Source: Euryodendron excelsum (lineage: Eukaryota; Streptophyta; Magnoliopsida; Ericales; Pentaphylacaceae). Taken from it: DNA of 64,000 bases. Both the position numbers and the translations under genes were made by a program. The stretch spans positions 24,281,818-24,345,817 of the forward strand of contig CM065379.1 in NCBI GenBank assembly GCA_033060915.1, read 5' to 3'. The notes under the pieces were generated by a model. It saw only the letters and a list, made by a program, of their open reading frames with translations, did not search any database and was not told the DNA's origin. This document shows positions 9,420 through 22,200 of this stretch, piece by piece (positions within the stretch are counted from its first letter, which is position 1; each line of letters starts with the position of its first letter).

Positions 9420-12237
9420 TTTTGCCTATAAATATAGTGCACCCTTAGTGTATTCCAGGTCTGAAAAATCGTAAAGAAACGTTGCCTCTCTCAAGACAGC
9501 TCTCGAATTCTTCCAAATACTAGTTCTCTCTAAAGTTCTAACCCCTAGCTCCATACACTCAAACCCTAACTTACACTCCTCAAAACCCTAGCCTTCGACA
9601 CTCATCAAAGGCTGCTTCTAGTCCTTGAAGTCATTGAAGACCTCTCGAAGTTCAAGTAAGTCCTCCATTAAAGTGTCTAAGCCAGCAAAAAGACAAGGTA
9701 GGATTTTTTCGACAATCCCCACTCCTTTTCTTCCCCCTCCTAGTCCACTTGTACTATTCTCTTATATTATTCCCTATTTGTTTTTTTTTTTTTTGCTGAT
9801 TTATTACTCTCCATCTTCTACCCCCTCTTCTGGCATGCTTGAAATAAAGAGGACCTTAGGTCCATGCCTAAGGAAAGCTTTGGGGAGATTACTGTGTCGG
9901 GGATATTCTTTTAGCCTAACCAATCATGATATGGTCTTGAGGCCCGTTACAATGTGGTGAAGCCTTCAACCTTGTATATTCATGTCTCTATTGCATTATA
10001 ATTGTCATGTTCTTGCATTGTTCATCACCTTCATGCTTTTAAAAGCCACCTTCAAAAATGTTTTCCAAAACTACACCCCAAGTTGCTTTCAAACCTATTT
10101 TCAAACTTGTTTTTTCAAGAACTCACTACCCTAGGGCAATTCTAACCTCCTCATGGTTGAGGTCTCCCTTAGAAAGTGTTATCTTTAAAGTGACCACCAA
10201 GGTCTACATTAGGGTTTCAAGTCGTAATTTGTTTTCAAAATCTAGCATTTTCATGGTTAAAATCGCTTTAGAAAAGTGACATATTCAAAGAGGCCTCCAA
10301 AGGCCATATTAGGTTTTTAAGCCCAAAAACCTCTATTTCAAACTTCAGTTTTCAAACCCTTCAAAATTTCATGTTTAAAGGTTTTTCCCAAAAATTGGTC
10401 CAAGAGTTGGTTTCTTGAAGCCACCGAAGTCCAAGCCCTAAGAAACCCTAGTTTTATCCCTAAACCTTCATTCTTGTATCTTTGCATTCAAAATAGTTTT
10501 CAAATCATTGTTACATCATGTTTTTAAAAATTGCATAACGCACTCGAGTTGTTTTCCAAAAGTCACACATAAAATCATAAGATTTTCAATTCAAATCTTA
10601 CCTTTTTCAAATCAAATATTTCCTTTTCTCAAATCAAATCCCTCTATTTTTTGAAAGGAAATCCAATCTTTTATTTTTTTTAAAACAAAATCCAATCTTC
10701 CATTTATGGAAACAAGATCAAATCTTTTATTTTTGAAAACAAAATCCAATCTTCTATTTTTTGAAACAAAATTAGATCAATCTATTTTTGAAAATAGTTC
10801 AAAACTTTCACTTTTCAAAACTTTCCTAAAATAAAAGTTTCATTTTACAGAACTTTCCAAAAATATAACACTCTTTTTTCAGCTAAAAATTATATCCTTT
10901 TATATTGCATCAAGTCAAATCTTTCAACTTCAAGGCGTCCTTCCTAAACCCTAGATTACTTGCATCCCAAGTTACTTCCAACCTTAGGTCAACTAAACGC
11001 TAGGTGGTCCAACTCTAGGTCGGCCTAACCCTAATTGGTCTAACCTTAGATCAACCTAACTCTAGATTACCTTTACCCTAGTTTGCCTAACCAAGATTAG
11101 GAAGCTTCAAAATTGTAACTCTAAGACCCTTTTTGAAACCCTAACTCCACTCAAAGAGATTTTCAAAAAGCTCTCTCAAACTTGTCTCAATTCAAAATAG
11201 CTAGGCACTTATCATCTTTCAAAACTATTTCTTAAACGATTCCAAAAGCTTGAGACCCTAAGGTGATCATAATCCTTTCTTGGTTAGGGCTTTATAAGGA
11301 AAGTGATACATCAAATGAAACCTATAAGGTTTACATTAGGGTTTCAAGCTCTAAATGTTTCACCAAATCTTTTTTCAAAATCTATTTTCAAACATCACAT
11401 TCTTGAAACAACCTTAAACCTTCTATGGTTAGGGTCATTCAAGATCAAGTGAGATATTCAAACAAGAGAAGTTCCTAGCCCCTTTCTCCAAAAATGGTTT
11501 CTAAAACTCATGGTCTTGAAAGAGTTTAGTTCTTGCATAACTAACATCTAAAGGGCAGTGAAACATTAATATACTCTTCATAAGGTACATAAAAAGCAAT
11601 TTTAAAAAACCTTTTAAGACAAGTTCACACGAGCTTTTCGAAATCAACCTCAACATTATTCCAAACTCTTTTTTCTCAAATTGCATCGTGCATCATTCTT
11701 CCTAAAAATGATGATAGAATCCTGTTCAAAATTTTTTCAAGGTGGATACAAATGGACATTTAGGAACCAGAGATTCAAGTGCGTAAAATTTCGGGTGATT
11801 AGACATGTAGGTACTACAAGGGCGGGGTAGAGTGATAGTCTTCGGTCATCTTCCCTATATATAACCAATCTCCGAACTTAGAATCACTGTTTTCAAAGAC
11901 CAAAACGAAGTCATTTTCTAAAAGGGCTTAAACATTCTTCAAAAGTTGTCAACCAACCTGTCTTCCCAAAAACCCTCTTTTAAGGGAGTTTTCCAAAACC
12001 TCTTCAAAAACCCTATGTTTAGTCTTCAGACTTCACTTAGTTTTGGGTGACCTAATACACCTTTATCAAAGTTAGGTGACGACTCCAAAACCTTTTCAAA
12101 AAGCCCTTAATCAAATCAATTCCAAGTTCAAACATTGTCACACTTGTTCTCCTAGGATGGCAAGTTCCAATAACGGGCATCGGGTTTCTCGTCCGAGTCA
12201 AGACCCAGACTCGAGGACCGAAAACTGGGGCGTGACA
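9420..12237 (+). repeat. 3' LTR-like end of Tat-like element
   Basis: It is long and low in complexity, with many AAACCCTA, TTTTCAAA and TCAAATCTT words. Its right part matches the right part of the solo LTR at 57203-60180: both share the TAGGAAGCTTCAA segment, the CCGCAAGGGCGG-like segment, and AATCACTGTTTTCAAAGACC. Both finish in a GCGNGACA end. The left edge is uncertain. Confidence 0.65.
9427..9434 (+). promoter_or_regulatory. TATA box of LTR-like promoter
   Basis: CTATAAATATAG is a strong plant TATA match. It is followed by a C/T-rich stretch with repeated AACCCTA motifs, typical of the R region of an LTR. Transcription would start near 9460 on the plus strand. Confidence 0.55.
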
Positions 12238-12480
12238 TTGTCCTGGAATTTGAATTAAATTGAATGGACTTACCGTCTCTAGAAATTTGTGCTTTCTTGA
12301 AAGACGTGCCGAATTAAATTGGTTCTTTAGGGGCATTTTGGTCATTTAGCTTTAAGTGGGCATAAAAATTGACCAGTTGACTGGACTGGAGTCTGGAAAG
12401 CTAACCTGGGCTGGAATGTGTTGCGATGCTTGAATATGAATTCGGTCGAGTCGAAAATTGCCAAGTGGACAAAAATAGAG
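12238..12480 (-). repeat. Inverted fragment of a Tat-like LTR
   Basis: Read on the minus strand, this segment resembles parts of the solo LTR at 57203-60180. It shares ATGACCAAAATGCCCCT with about 57998-58016 and CGGCACGTCTTTC...GACGGTAAGTC with about 57401-57427. It abuts the plus-strand LTR end at 12237, so two LTR pieces meet tail to tail. Confidence 0.6.
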
Positions 12481-12800
12481 TGCTTATAAATACCATATAT
12501 GTATAATTTTTATAACAGAATATACTTGTCATAGACTCTGATATTATATTATTATTTCCCTAGTGTATAATATTATACTACTATTATTATTATAATATAT
12601 ATATTGTATTGTAGTTAAATTATTTAATATTACATTTGTATAAATTATATTACATAATGTACTTGCCCTGCCTGTAATATTGTATTATTATATTACATCA
12701 TATATATAAAAGTTTATATTATTTACATTATAGTCTAACAATATATAGTGAGAATAATACGGTTATTTTTCACATTTAATTCGCACAAAACAAACAAGCA
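12481..12800. other. Very AT-rich spacer
   Basis: Mostly TATTA/TAATA words from about 12500 to 12760. No gene or clear repeat structure. It marks the edge between the transposon complex and the FLAP1-like promoter. Confidence 0.6.
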
Positions 12801-12803
12801 CAA

Positions 12804-12956
12804 GATAAGAATAGTCTCACAATTTATTCCATGTGCAATCAAACATGAGGCTGAAAAATTATTTGGTAATATTAGCCCTTGATTCTCATTCAGTATTCAC
12901 AACATGTAGCAACCAAACCAAACTGGCGGCACGTGCCATCTATATTAAGTCACGTG
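12804..12956 (+). promoter_or_regulatory. Promoter elements of FLAP1-like gene: I-box and two G-boxes
   Basis: A GATAAG I-box core is at 12804-12809. Two CACGTG G-boxes are at 12930-12935 (within the palindrome GGCACGTGCC) and 12951-12956, 21 bp apart and 265-290 bp before the start codon. G-box plus I-box is a classic pattern of light-responsive nuclear genes for chloroplast proteins, bound by HY5- or PIF-type factors. The arrangement fits the gene, but regulation is inferred. Confidence 0.6.
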
Positions 12957-13220
12957 CTTAAAAGACAATCTCCTTTAATGAAAAAGACTTGTAGATGAGA
13001 TGAGGTTGCTATTGAAGCCACCTGCTTGGCCAGAGCTCGCCCATTCTTCGTTCCCAACCTTGTGAGTTGGGGGCCACACCCAGATTTCCAACGTCTGGTT
13101 ACTGTACATTCTTCACCACCATCAACCTCAAATCCCGACTAGACATATCTAAACACTCTGAATCCCAAACCCATAACTCAGAACAAACGTTAGCATTCAA
13201 TTCCAACCACAGCCAATTTC

Positions 13221-16200
13221 ATGGCGATCCCTTTTTTGCTCGAATCAAATATCAAATGGAACCCTCTATTACACCCACACCCAATTCGATTGTCGCCCGT
13301 TAAACCCATCAAAAATTCTGCAAGCTTCATCAGAACCTCCGTCAAATTTAGCAGAACCTCCAAACTAAGGGTTAAATGCTTCTTCATGAGCAAGGCGAGT
13401 ATAGAATTGGTTAATAAAGAAAGCACTGGGAATCCATTTGAAGTTCTTGCCAATACCATCTTGAAAGCCCTGAAAGCTCTGCAAAAACCCGCAATCACGG
13501 CCGTTTTGTTGGGATTGTTGTTGATGTATGATCCCAATTCAGCATTGGCAGCTTCTGGTGGGAGGATGGGCGGCAGGGCCTTTTCATCGCATTCGTCCTC
13601 TTCGTCATCCAGGAGTTATTCCACGACGAGGACCGGCAGTCCAGGTTTTTCTTATTCGGTGCCCTATTATGCACCTTCCCCATTTGGTGGTGGTGGGTTC
13701 TATGTTGGGCCAGCTGTTGGTGTTGGAGTGGGTGCTGGGTCGAGTTTCTTTCTCATTTTGATGGGTTTCGCGGCCTTTATATTGGTTTCGGGGTTTTTAT
13801 CTGATCGTTCCGAGGGAGGTGTTCTCACTGCCACGGAGAAAACAAGTGTTCTCAAGCTGCAGGTAACCTACATGACTTGAGTGATTGATTTTGATTAGTG
13901 TTTTACTTTCGCTTAATGGATGAACAATTGCTGGCTTAATTATACTTGGACTAAATTTATTTGACTTATTAGTAGTGAAACCAGATTTGATTGCATTTAC
14001 TTAAGTTACTTGTATCTATCTTGTGGCTGTTTAGGTTAATAAACAAATTCCAAAACTCAAAATTCTAAATCACTTTCGTTGGCAGCAATTAGTTATTTAT
14101 TACTATTATTTATTTATTTATTGATAGGTGATAGATAGTTATTTATGAGTAGAAATTTAGACGAGTACTGCTTCATGCATGGGTTGGATTGGGTTCTGAG
14201 GATGTTTGAAAAATCTAGATCACTTTCTATTGCAGTAGGTAGATATATTTTTTATAGCAGACTAGATAAATATTCCTTCTTGCATGGATTTGTAGGGTTG
14301 CGTGAGTAATGTAGAAAAGTTAGTACAATTGTCATATGCGTGATGTACTGTATGTTGCAAAAGAAGCTAAGAGAATTCTTAGAAGATAAGGATGCGACAA
14401 ATTTCTTTAAGAAATTAAATGATGGGCCACCTAGCAACGAAGCCTTCAGATGATGGCTATGTTTTGGAGGTATAATTAGGTTCACGTGTTAGAGGCTACA
14501 CAGGTGCCAGATGAATCTTTTAAATTACTTAGTTCAGGAGTGTATTAGAATCCCACCACATATGTTAAACTAGGGGCAAACCTTTTAAAGCGAGGTATAT
14601 ATCAAGAATATGGTGAGGGAGAGGAGGCTGGCACTCTAGAATTAAGTAAAAAGCTGTTCTAAGAATTGGAAGATTTGGATGGGTATTAGTCGAGAACTAT
14701 TGAGAAGGGAGATAGGGTGTGTCTAGGGCAGCCACTTACGGAGGAGTTTATGGGGGTGTCGGGATGCTTAATTGGAGATAAAATGGCTGACACTATCTTT
14801 AACCTGAATACGCACCCATATGCGGTGACTATGGCCTTTCTTGGTTGTTGTTGACATGTAGTGGAATGGCATGTTCCAATGACAATGAATACACTTGCAA
14901 GTTTGAAAGAGCTTGAATGCTTCTTTGCAGCGTTGATTTCAGAGAAAGGAGGGTTGGTGCCTTGAATGATTTTAGACTCATTAGTGGGTGGAAAGCATCT
15001 ATAGGATTTAAGCATAATCTTGGCAACAAGAGTGGTAAGGATGATTGATAGAGTGATTTCAAAATCAAAGAATGCTTTTGCAAGGGGCGTCAGATTTGAA
15101 TGTAATTTTTGTGTTGGTGCTTGTGTAAACTCGGAAATCAAATGTAATGAGCGAGGTGTTGTGTATAAACCATAGGATCATGTTCATTGGGGTTCCTCTT
15201 ATTCATGATGAAGAGGATGGATTTTAATGGTAAATGGAAGAGGTAGATTTTGTTGTATATCTCTATGGAGACCGTAGGACAAAATTCGGTTCATAATAGG
15301 TGAAACGGGCATTATGGAATGGTATTGTTCGATGCCGTGTCCGTTACAACACCGAGATCTCGGTGAATTTTTCTTTTAATTTTTTTTGGTGTTCGAATTT
15401 TTCTTCATAGTAGGCATGTCCGAAATGATAATGTGGCATTGTTGTAACACATGTTACGGGTATTATGTCCCGTTACGGTGATTGATGATGGAGAAGTTTG
15501 AGATGTCTTTGATGAAGTTTTGACCTTGGTTGCCTGGTTTTCACGGTGTGTGAGTTTGACCATGGCATGAGGAAGATGAAGTGGCGTCCATGCACCATCT
15601 GTTCTTGGTTGTCTGCCATTGAGTCTTGGTAGTGCAGCCGCATAGAGGAGTAGGGTTTTGGCTGGTTGCCCAATGTGATACATCTTTGTTTTTCTCCAGA
15701 TTTTCTGATTAGTGATATGGAGGTGGACGTGAGCACATGGGCGCTGATGTCGTCGTCCCATTTTGCTTGTTTCCACCTACGAGTCAACTTGTTCAACCGG
15801 AATGGACTTGCCTAGTTGGCTGGTTGTTTCTATGGCTGAATTTTGATTTTCCAGGTTTTTACTTTCTTCCCATGACAACACATGTTCATGTTGGCATGTG
15901 TATAGATTGAGATTGGAAAGCAGTTCGTGTTGAATATTCAAGGTGCAATTAATTCCAAATCTGTTTTTAATGCCAATGCATATTGTTGGATAATTTTAGT
16001 AATAGTGGAAGGTTGGTTGTTGTTGTCATCATCCACTAATTGTATAAAAATCATTTTGGAGTTAAAATGTGAGCACGATACTGAAATTTGTTTATCTAAA
16101 AAAATTCATGGCGATGGCGACCGCATCCCATTATGTAACATCTGTGAAGCTCGCGTCAGTTACATTAGTTCCAGGACCGCAATTTGGGTCTTGGTCAATG

Positions 16201-19200
16201 CTTCACTGAATGGCTTTTTCATGAGTTGGAGAGGTTTAAGACAAGGTTCTCCTTTCCCCTTTCCCCCTCAGTTATCCTGATGGAAGCGTTGAATAGGATA
16301 TTCTAGACAGTTTTCCCCCGGCCGGGGGGGTTGTGGGGGGTTTTTTCTTTCTTTTTTTTTTGCCCGGCTGCGGGCCGGGGGGGGGGGGGGGTGTTTAGGG
16401 ACTCGTTTATGTTGTGGAGCTTTTGAGATTGGTTATGGTGAAGGTTTCAAGTTGAGAAGTTTAGAAATGTTGAGTTAATTACTATTAGTGAGGTGGAGGA
16501 GGTTAATTTTCTAGCATGTAGTTGTCGCAGAACTTGAATTTGGATATAATTGTTTAATAGGAAATTCATTTTAGAAGATCATTATTAACTTCCAAAAACT
16601 TTCGGGGCAAGTAATTGGGAAATGTTTCTGAATCGTTTTTTTCTATGCCCGTAGATATTTTATTTTGGTCAGTAAAGATACATAATATTAATTAATGGTT
16701 TTTTTAATTATTTCCTCAGTTTAGACTTCACCTCACAATACAACTTTTTTGGTGTTCCAAATTTATTTTACCAAAGTTTGTAGCAAAGCTTTTCTTGTAA
16801 ACTTCTATGTGTTTCCACGACACATTTTGCTTCCCAGTTCCTATGGTATTTTGAACTAAGTTTGCCGCTTCTATTTCTCTTACTATTTCTAGCTTCCACT
16901 TTACTTTCTAGTAGCCATTTTATAGGATCAATGGGTTTAGAATCTAGGCCTTTTAGTCGGTATAGCTAAGCCTCTTTAAGAAGTGGTTGTTGAAACATGC
17001 TAAGAAGATAAAAATATATGAAAGACAGTTGTGGACGAGAAGTATGGAAGGGGGAACAGGGAGAGGGTGATTTGTGAATTAAGCGTGAGCTTCTTATGGC
17101 ATGGGATTGTGGAACTAATAAAAAAGGGGTTGGAGGAATGTTCTGAGCGTTTTATTTTGAAATGGGGTATTCAAGGCCGGTCAGATGTTGGAATGCCTCC
17201 ATCATGTGGGGATCACCCCATGGCTCTTGGTTTCTTAGATATGTTATGGGTTACTGTTGATGAGGAGTTTTCCAAACGTGTTAGTTTTGAGATGGGACAA
17301 TGCTTGAAAGTTTTGGATGTAGCAGAGGGATGTACATTCTAACATTATCAATGATGCATAAATTATGTTATTTGGCAAGTAAGGTATGAGTACTCATTGA
17401 CTTATTGTCACCATCATAGTAAGATGTGGTGCACTATAATGAATTTGTTTTGGATTTGGCCTAGCAGTTTCTTTGAAATTTCTCTTACAATTGCCTTTTC
17501 TTAGGTTGGATTGCTGGGGATGGGGCGGTCACTTCAAAGGGATCTTAATCGGATTGCTGAAACTGCTGATACATCCACTTCAGAGGGTCTGAGCTATGTA
17601 TTGACAGGTTAAACTTCTTATCAAGTGCTTTTATTGTTTAAATTATTGAAATTTGTTTTTAGTTTTAAGTTGTTAACTGGTGGATTTGATTTGTGCCAAG
17701 CACATTAGGCATGTCATTCAAAATTATAATTTAAGTGTTTTGTCATTACATTTACTTTGTTTTCATTTTTTTTTTTTCCGTACATACATGAAACATGAAT
17801 GTGTGGATATGCTCTAGGTTCTTGGATATAATTTTGGTAGAACTTTTATACAAATGTTTGTCACAAGGTTGTTGTTTTTATTCTTTGGATAAGAAAAATA
17901 TTCAACTAAAATCACCTACTCAAAATGTTTGTGCAACTTAAGTACATGTGTACTCTGCAAAACCAAGACTCTGCACAAGGTTTGCTACAAGATTTTCATT
18001 AATCTTGTTATTGTACTGTTAACACTTTCTGTACATATATACAACCTTAGTCACTGGTATTCTTCTCTCTACACGCACCGAGGGATGCTTCCTACTCCAA
18101 ACCCTTGAATCATTCAAGGGTGAGTGCAGTGGTAGAACCTCATGTAGACCAAGGGGGTTTGGCCCCCCTGAGTATTCCTCCACCCACCACCCCTAATACT
18201 AAAATTCATAATATTTTATCTTACCTCCTAAATTCAAGAACTTTTATCTTCCAACAAAACACCACCCACCCCCCCCCCCCCTCTCTTCTTTCGACAAAAT
18301 TCTTGGGCTTGCCCTGGGTAAGTGCTTCCGCTTACCCATGTTTGACTATCATTCTGAGCTCCAATCATGCTCCATTCTTGTAAGTGCAGGGACTAAGCTG
18401 GTGACCCTCAAACTTTCTTCACTGATTACAAATACCCTTATTAAGTTTTGAAATCTTAAATAGTTGTGCAATTACTTCAAAGATACTATATATTAGTATA
18501 AGAAATTGAAGGTGATTTTGGATTCTTCATGCAATCAGTGGAGCTCTACTAGTTAAGCGCTTGATTTGAACACTTTTAGTTCGATTTTAGGCTTGGATGC
18601 ATGGGATTTGTATTCACAATTTGAGGCCTGAGCTTTAAAGGTTTTGAACTTCAGCAAATTTTCTTTGGCTTTGGAGTCATTGAGGTACTTGAGAGTTATA
18701 TTAGCAAATTAATAAGTAGAGGTGGGGACATTATCTGTGATTCGGTTGGTAGCTGTGACAATTTGGTTTAGTACTTTACGAGTCCTTCAAATTTTAGTGT
18801 CCTTGACACCATTTTCTTCCAGAAGTACCAATCTTTTGATGTCGTTATATTCAAACTGGTTTTTTCAGTAATAGACACAATATTTCTCCTGTTGTTAAGT
18901 TTTAAGAGTTGGCTCAATATGACCTCACATCAGAAGGCTTTTGCTGATATGATTCTTTCTGTTGCAAAGAAAGTGTATCTGCTTGAAAAATTATTTTACA
19001 AGCTTGTTTGGTTCTTACGCCATCTCTTTTGTTGCTATGTGATGTAACAGAAGCCCTTCTCTGTCAACAATTACTGGGTTATTTTCTTTAGACTACAACA
19101 GCTTTTTTCTTTTTGATTTGGGTAAGATTTAAGCTAGGAACCCATTTAATCCAACCTTGGCCACTAACCAAGCCAAGGCACATGCACAGAGAGAGAGAGA

Positions 19201-22200
19201 GGACCACCTTCTTGTGGCAAATGATTGCTTATCTTAATTTTTATTTGTTCTTCAATTTAATAGTTTTGGCAAATACCAAAAAATGGCAGAAAAAGAGGAA
19301 AATATTTTCATGAAGTGAGGGTATGTGCATCAAGAAATTCTAATATTGACCTTTTTGGCCATCTTAGGTCAAATAATTAAGGATAAGGAGGGTTAGGACA
19401 ATGTAGTTTAAACAATTAAGAAGGGTGGATGAAATGAGAAGTTCTTATGAGGTGTTGTGTGATTGTAGAGTTTTTGCAAACTCAAAAGAATTTTTTTTTT
19501 TAACAAATAGATATAAAGTTAGTTATACTTCTGGTATAATATTGGATAATCAAGAAATATGTTCAAAGATGAGTGTAGTTGGCTTGGTGCTACAGGGGCC
19601 AATAGATGCACCGTTATAAAGGAGGGATTTGATCCCAGTTGAAGGTGTTGAAAGGGCAACACTCAGTCACAAAGAACATGGACAGAGGTTGGGGGAAAGG
19701 GCCTTGATTGTCTTGGATGTAATCAAGAGTTTGACTGTACATTGAGCAGATTGGAGAAGATGGATCCATGTGGCTGCCTTAAGTAGTTAGGATTAAGGTA
19801 TGTTGAGTCAAATTGATGGCCCCATTTGGGCCTGGAGATTTTTCCTTACATAATAACAATTGAAAATGAGACCTTTTCTGCAATCTACTAAAATGTGTGT
19901 CATTGAAGTACGGTAATGCAACTGGCTACAAACTATGCCAAGCACCTTTTTCAAATGCCATGGTACTACTGCTTGGTGAACAGTGAAATTAATAATCCTA
20001 CAAAAATTTGTTTAAAATAACCTCCAATTTTATATATCCTTTTGCATGTTGCTGGAATGTTGTCACAATGTTGCAACATATGTAACTTTGATGCTCCCAA
20101 AACATTAAGCTCATGGGAAACTTGATTTTTCTCATGCTGGTCAGATTCATGTGATTTCCTTTCATCACACTGCTGCTTTTACTCTGCTGATGCTGAGGTG
20201 ATTGGTCCCATTTCTGTTTAAGGACATGATACCACATTATAATCTCGCTTACGTATTATGATAGTTTTTTATTTAGGGATTAGGCTTTGGTTCTTATAGT
20301 ATTTACTTCAATTTTGATTATCATTTTCACCACACGTCAAGCTACTTCAATTCTCTTCATTGGTTCTATTACCCCAACTATGCAGCTCTTATTAGTTGCT
20401 TTTTGTTGCAGAGACAACTCTTGCTTTGCTTCGGCATCCTGATTATTGCATCTCTGGTTATTCATCTGTAAGTTAATTCCATTTCCTTGAGTATTTTGCA
20501 GCTCTATGGCATGCTATGATGCAGTAGTTGTGTTCCAGATTCAAACAATTGTAGTTGGAATTGCTGCTCTTTATCTTCTTTCTTTTACCTTGGAATTTGT
20601 AATTTGGAATTTTATGTTCAATTTGTTGAATAGCACATGGCCAGTATATTGGAACTATTTCAGTTGATATATATCAGACACTTATGTCTCCTGGCATTGT
20701 CAAGAAATGTGAGGGCATGTTAGTTGCTTGTTGTTATTGGTTGATGCTGAGGTGCTTATTTGTTGGTTACAATATAATTTGTTTGATTTTGATCTAGTAA
20801 ATTGCCGTAGATAACGTATCAATAAGTATGCATACTGCCTTGGGCAGCATTGCTGGCTAAATTATTGGATAAACTTCTTGGGAAGAGCTCAGGATGAAAT
20901 AAGCTCTTGGTAATAGCCTTACAGATGATATGTAGCACAAACCCATTAAATATATATATATATATATATCGATAGGTAACTGAACGGACTCAAACTCAAG
21001 TCTCTTTATTGGGGGAATGCAGTCTAAACCCCTGGGGTGTGCACTAAGGGACTTGGTTACAGATGATATATATATAATTATTGTGCCTTCCGGTGTTGTC
21101 CGTTTGATTCTGAGATGCTATCTGTTGATTAAAATTTAGTGTAAGTGTTGATAGTAAATAATATCAATGACATATCCATCCCGTTTCTCCCTATTTTAAT
21201 TGTGCATGTTATGCTATTCTATTTATTTTTTTGGGTTCCCTTATAACGAAAATCTTCATTCAAGGTCCTGGAGGTAATTAGGTCAAAGACCTATGCAAAT
21301 GTTATTGATGAAATTAGTGTGTGATCTACATTTCATAATGATAACCAGCATAGTGTATCAATTCTTATCCAAATCCTAACCCTAGAAAGGTGTACATCGG
21401 AAGTTGTGTCATGATGGATTGGTGGTTAAAATTTATTGTGTAAAAGCCTATGGTAAACTGAACTGTGATCGTTGGAATCTACGATGAGGAAAACAGGTTT
21501 TGGAGAGAGGTGGTGGAAATGGTACCAGGGTTGGCTGATGTGATTCAACAGGTCATGGTTAATGGAAAGGTTAGTTTTTGGCCAGGCCAGACAGGATTTG
21601 TTATACGACTTCTTTATGTTAGTCTTTGATTGCGAGAACAGAATGATATTTTAAGCTAAAAATTAGGTGTTTCTTTGAGAATTTCAGATTTGGAAAGTAA
21701 TAAGTGTTCTTCTATATGTTAGTTTCTGATTGCATGAATAGACTGATTTCTTAAGCTAATATTAAGTATTTCTTTGAGGGTTTCAAATTTGGAAAGGAAT
21801 AAGAAATGTATCTTGACTCCGTTTGTGGATTATATCATATCTGGCTTCAAGGGTAATGCTGGCACTCTAAAAATCCTAGGACGCTTGCTGTCCATTTGAG
21901 TTGGTTTTGACACTGAGAAATTGTATAATGTGATCTTCCCCTTCCCTTCCCCCAGGCCTCCACAATCAGGCTCAATAAGGCCCTCAGTCTCACACCTTTT
22001 AGTAGGCTCCAGGCTTAGGAATTTTTTAAGTAATCTGATCACATCTTCATCTTTTTAATTGCCAATGGTAACTAATTGACACGCCTTATGTCATGTACAT
22101 GGTCTTATGGACAGATAATATATTTTTATTTAATTTTAGCATTTTGGATTCTAGATTTAGAAAATTATGGTTGGCTACTTATTAAAAATTACAGATAGCT

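Larger units (their letters stand above)
2000..12237 (+). mobile_element. Decayed Ty3/Gypsy LTR retrotransposon, Tat type
   Basis: Plus-strand order: an LTR-like start (TGTTATTGACACCC at 2000), tandem U3-like repeats (2043-2484, continuing after 5505), an internal deletion, then remnants of archaeal-type RNase H and integrase (6160-7960), an untranslated stretch with degenerate repeats, a purine tract near 8837-8853, and a long terminal region ending GGGGCGTGACA at 12237. The extra archaeal-type RNase H just before integrase is characteristic of the Tat/Ogre lineage of plant Gypsy elements. The last part (about 10.8-12.24 kb) is similar to the solo LTR at 57203-60180, sharing a run near CACTGTTTTCAAAGACCAAA. 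Gag, protease and reverse transcriptase are missing and the frames carry many stops. The 5 bp on each side (CACAA and TTGTC) do not match, so at least one boundary is uncertain. A 3.0-kb solo LTR is nested at 2485-5504. Confidence 0.7.
14580..17345 (+). mobile_element. Dead L1-type LINE fragment in FLAP1-like intron 1
   Basis: Plus-strand frames recall plant L1 reverse transcriptase: the SLVGG, ILATR and KNAFARG motifs at about 14975-15090, DHVHWGFLLFM at about 15180, VLVNASLNGFF...RGLRQGSP at about 16190-16250, and EVEEVNFLACS at about 16490. A C-terminal linker (LWHGIVELIKKGLEE...RFILKWG, about 17093-17170) follows. Stops and frameshifts are everywhere. Between about 15290 and 16135 unrelated sequence interrupts the RT. 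The element lies in the same direction as the gene. Ends and target duplication were not resolved. Confidence 0.7.

Noticed and set aside
2000..12242. Whole Tat-like element confirmed by target duplication
   Set aside because: CACAA before 2000 and TTGTC after 12237 do not match, so ends are given as uncertain.
12052..12345. 97-codon minus-strand ORF
   Set aside because: It spans the junction of two LTR fragments; its resemblance to 58000-58130 is due to shared LTR DNA, not a protein.
14686..15141. 151-codon minus-strand ORF in FLAP1-like intron 1
   Set aside because: Antisense of degenerate LINE reverse transcriptase; the plus strand carries the recognisable motifs.
17031..17342. 103-codon plus-strand ORF in intron 1
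   Set aside because: It matches the LINE ORF2 C-terminal linker, not a separate gene.
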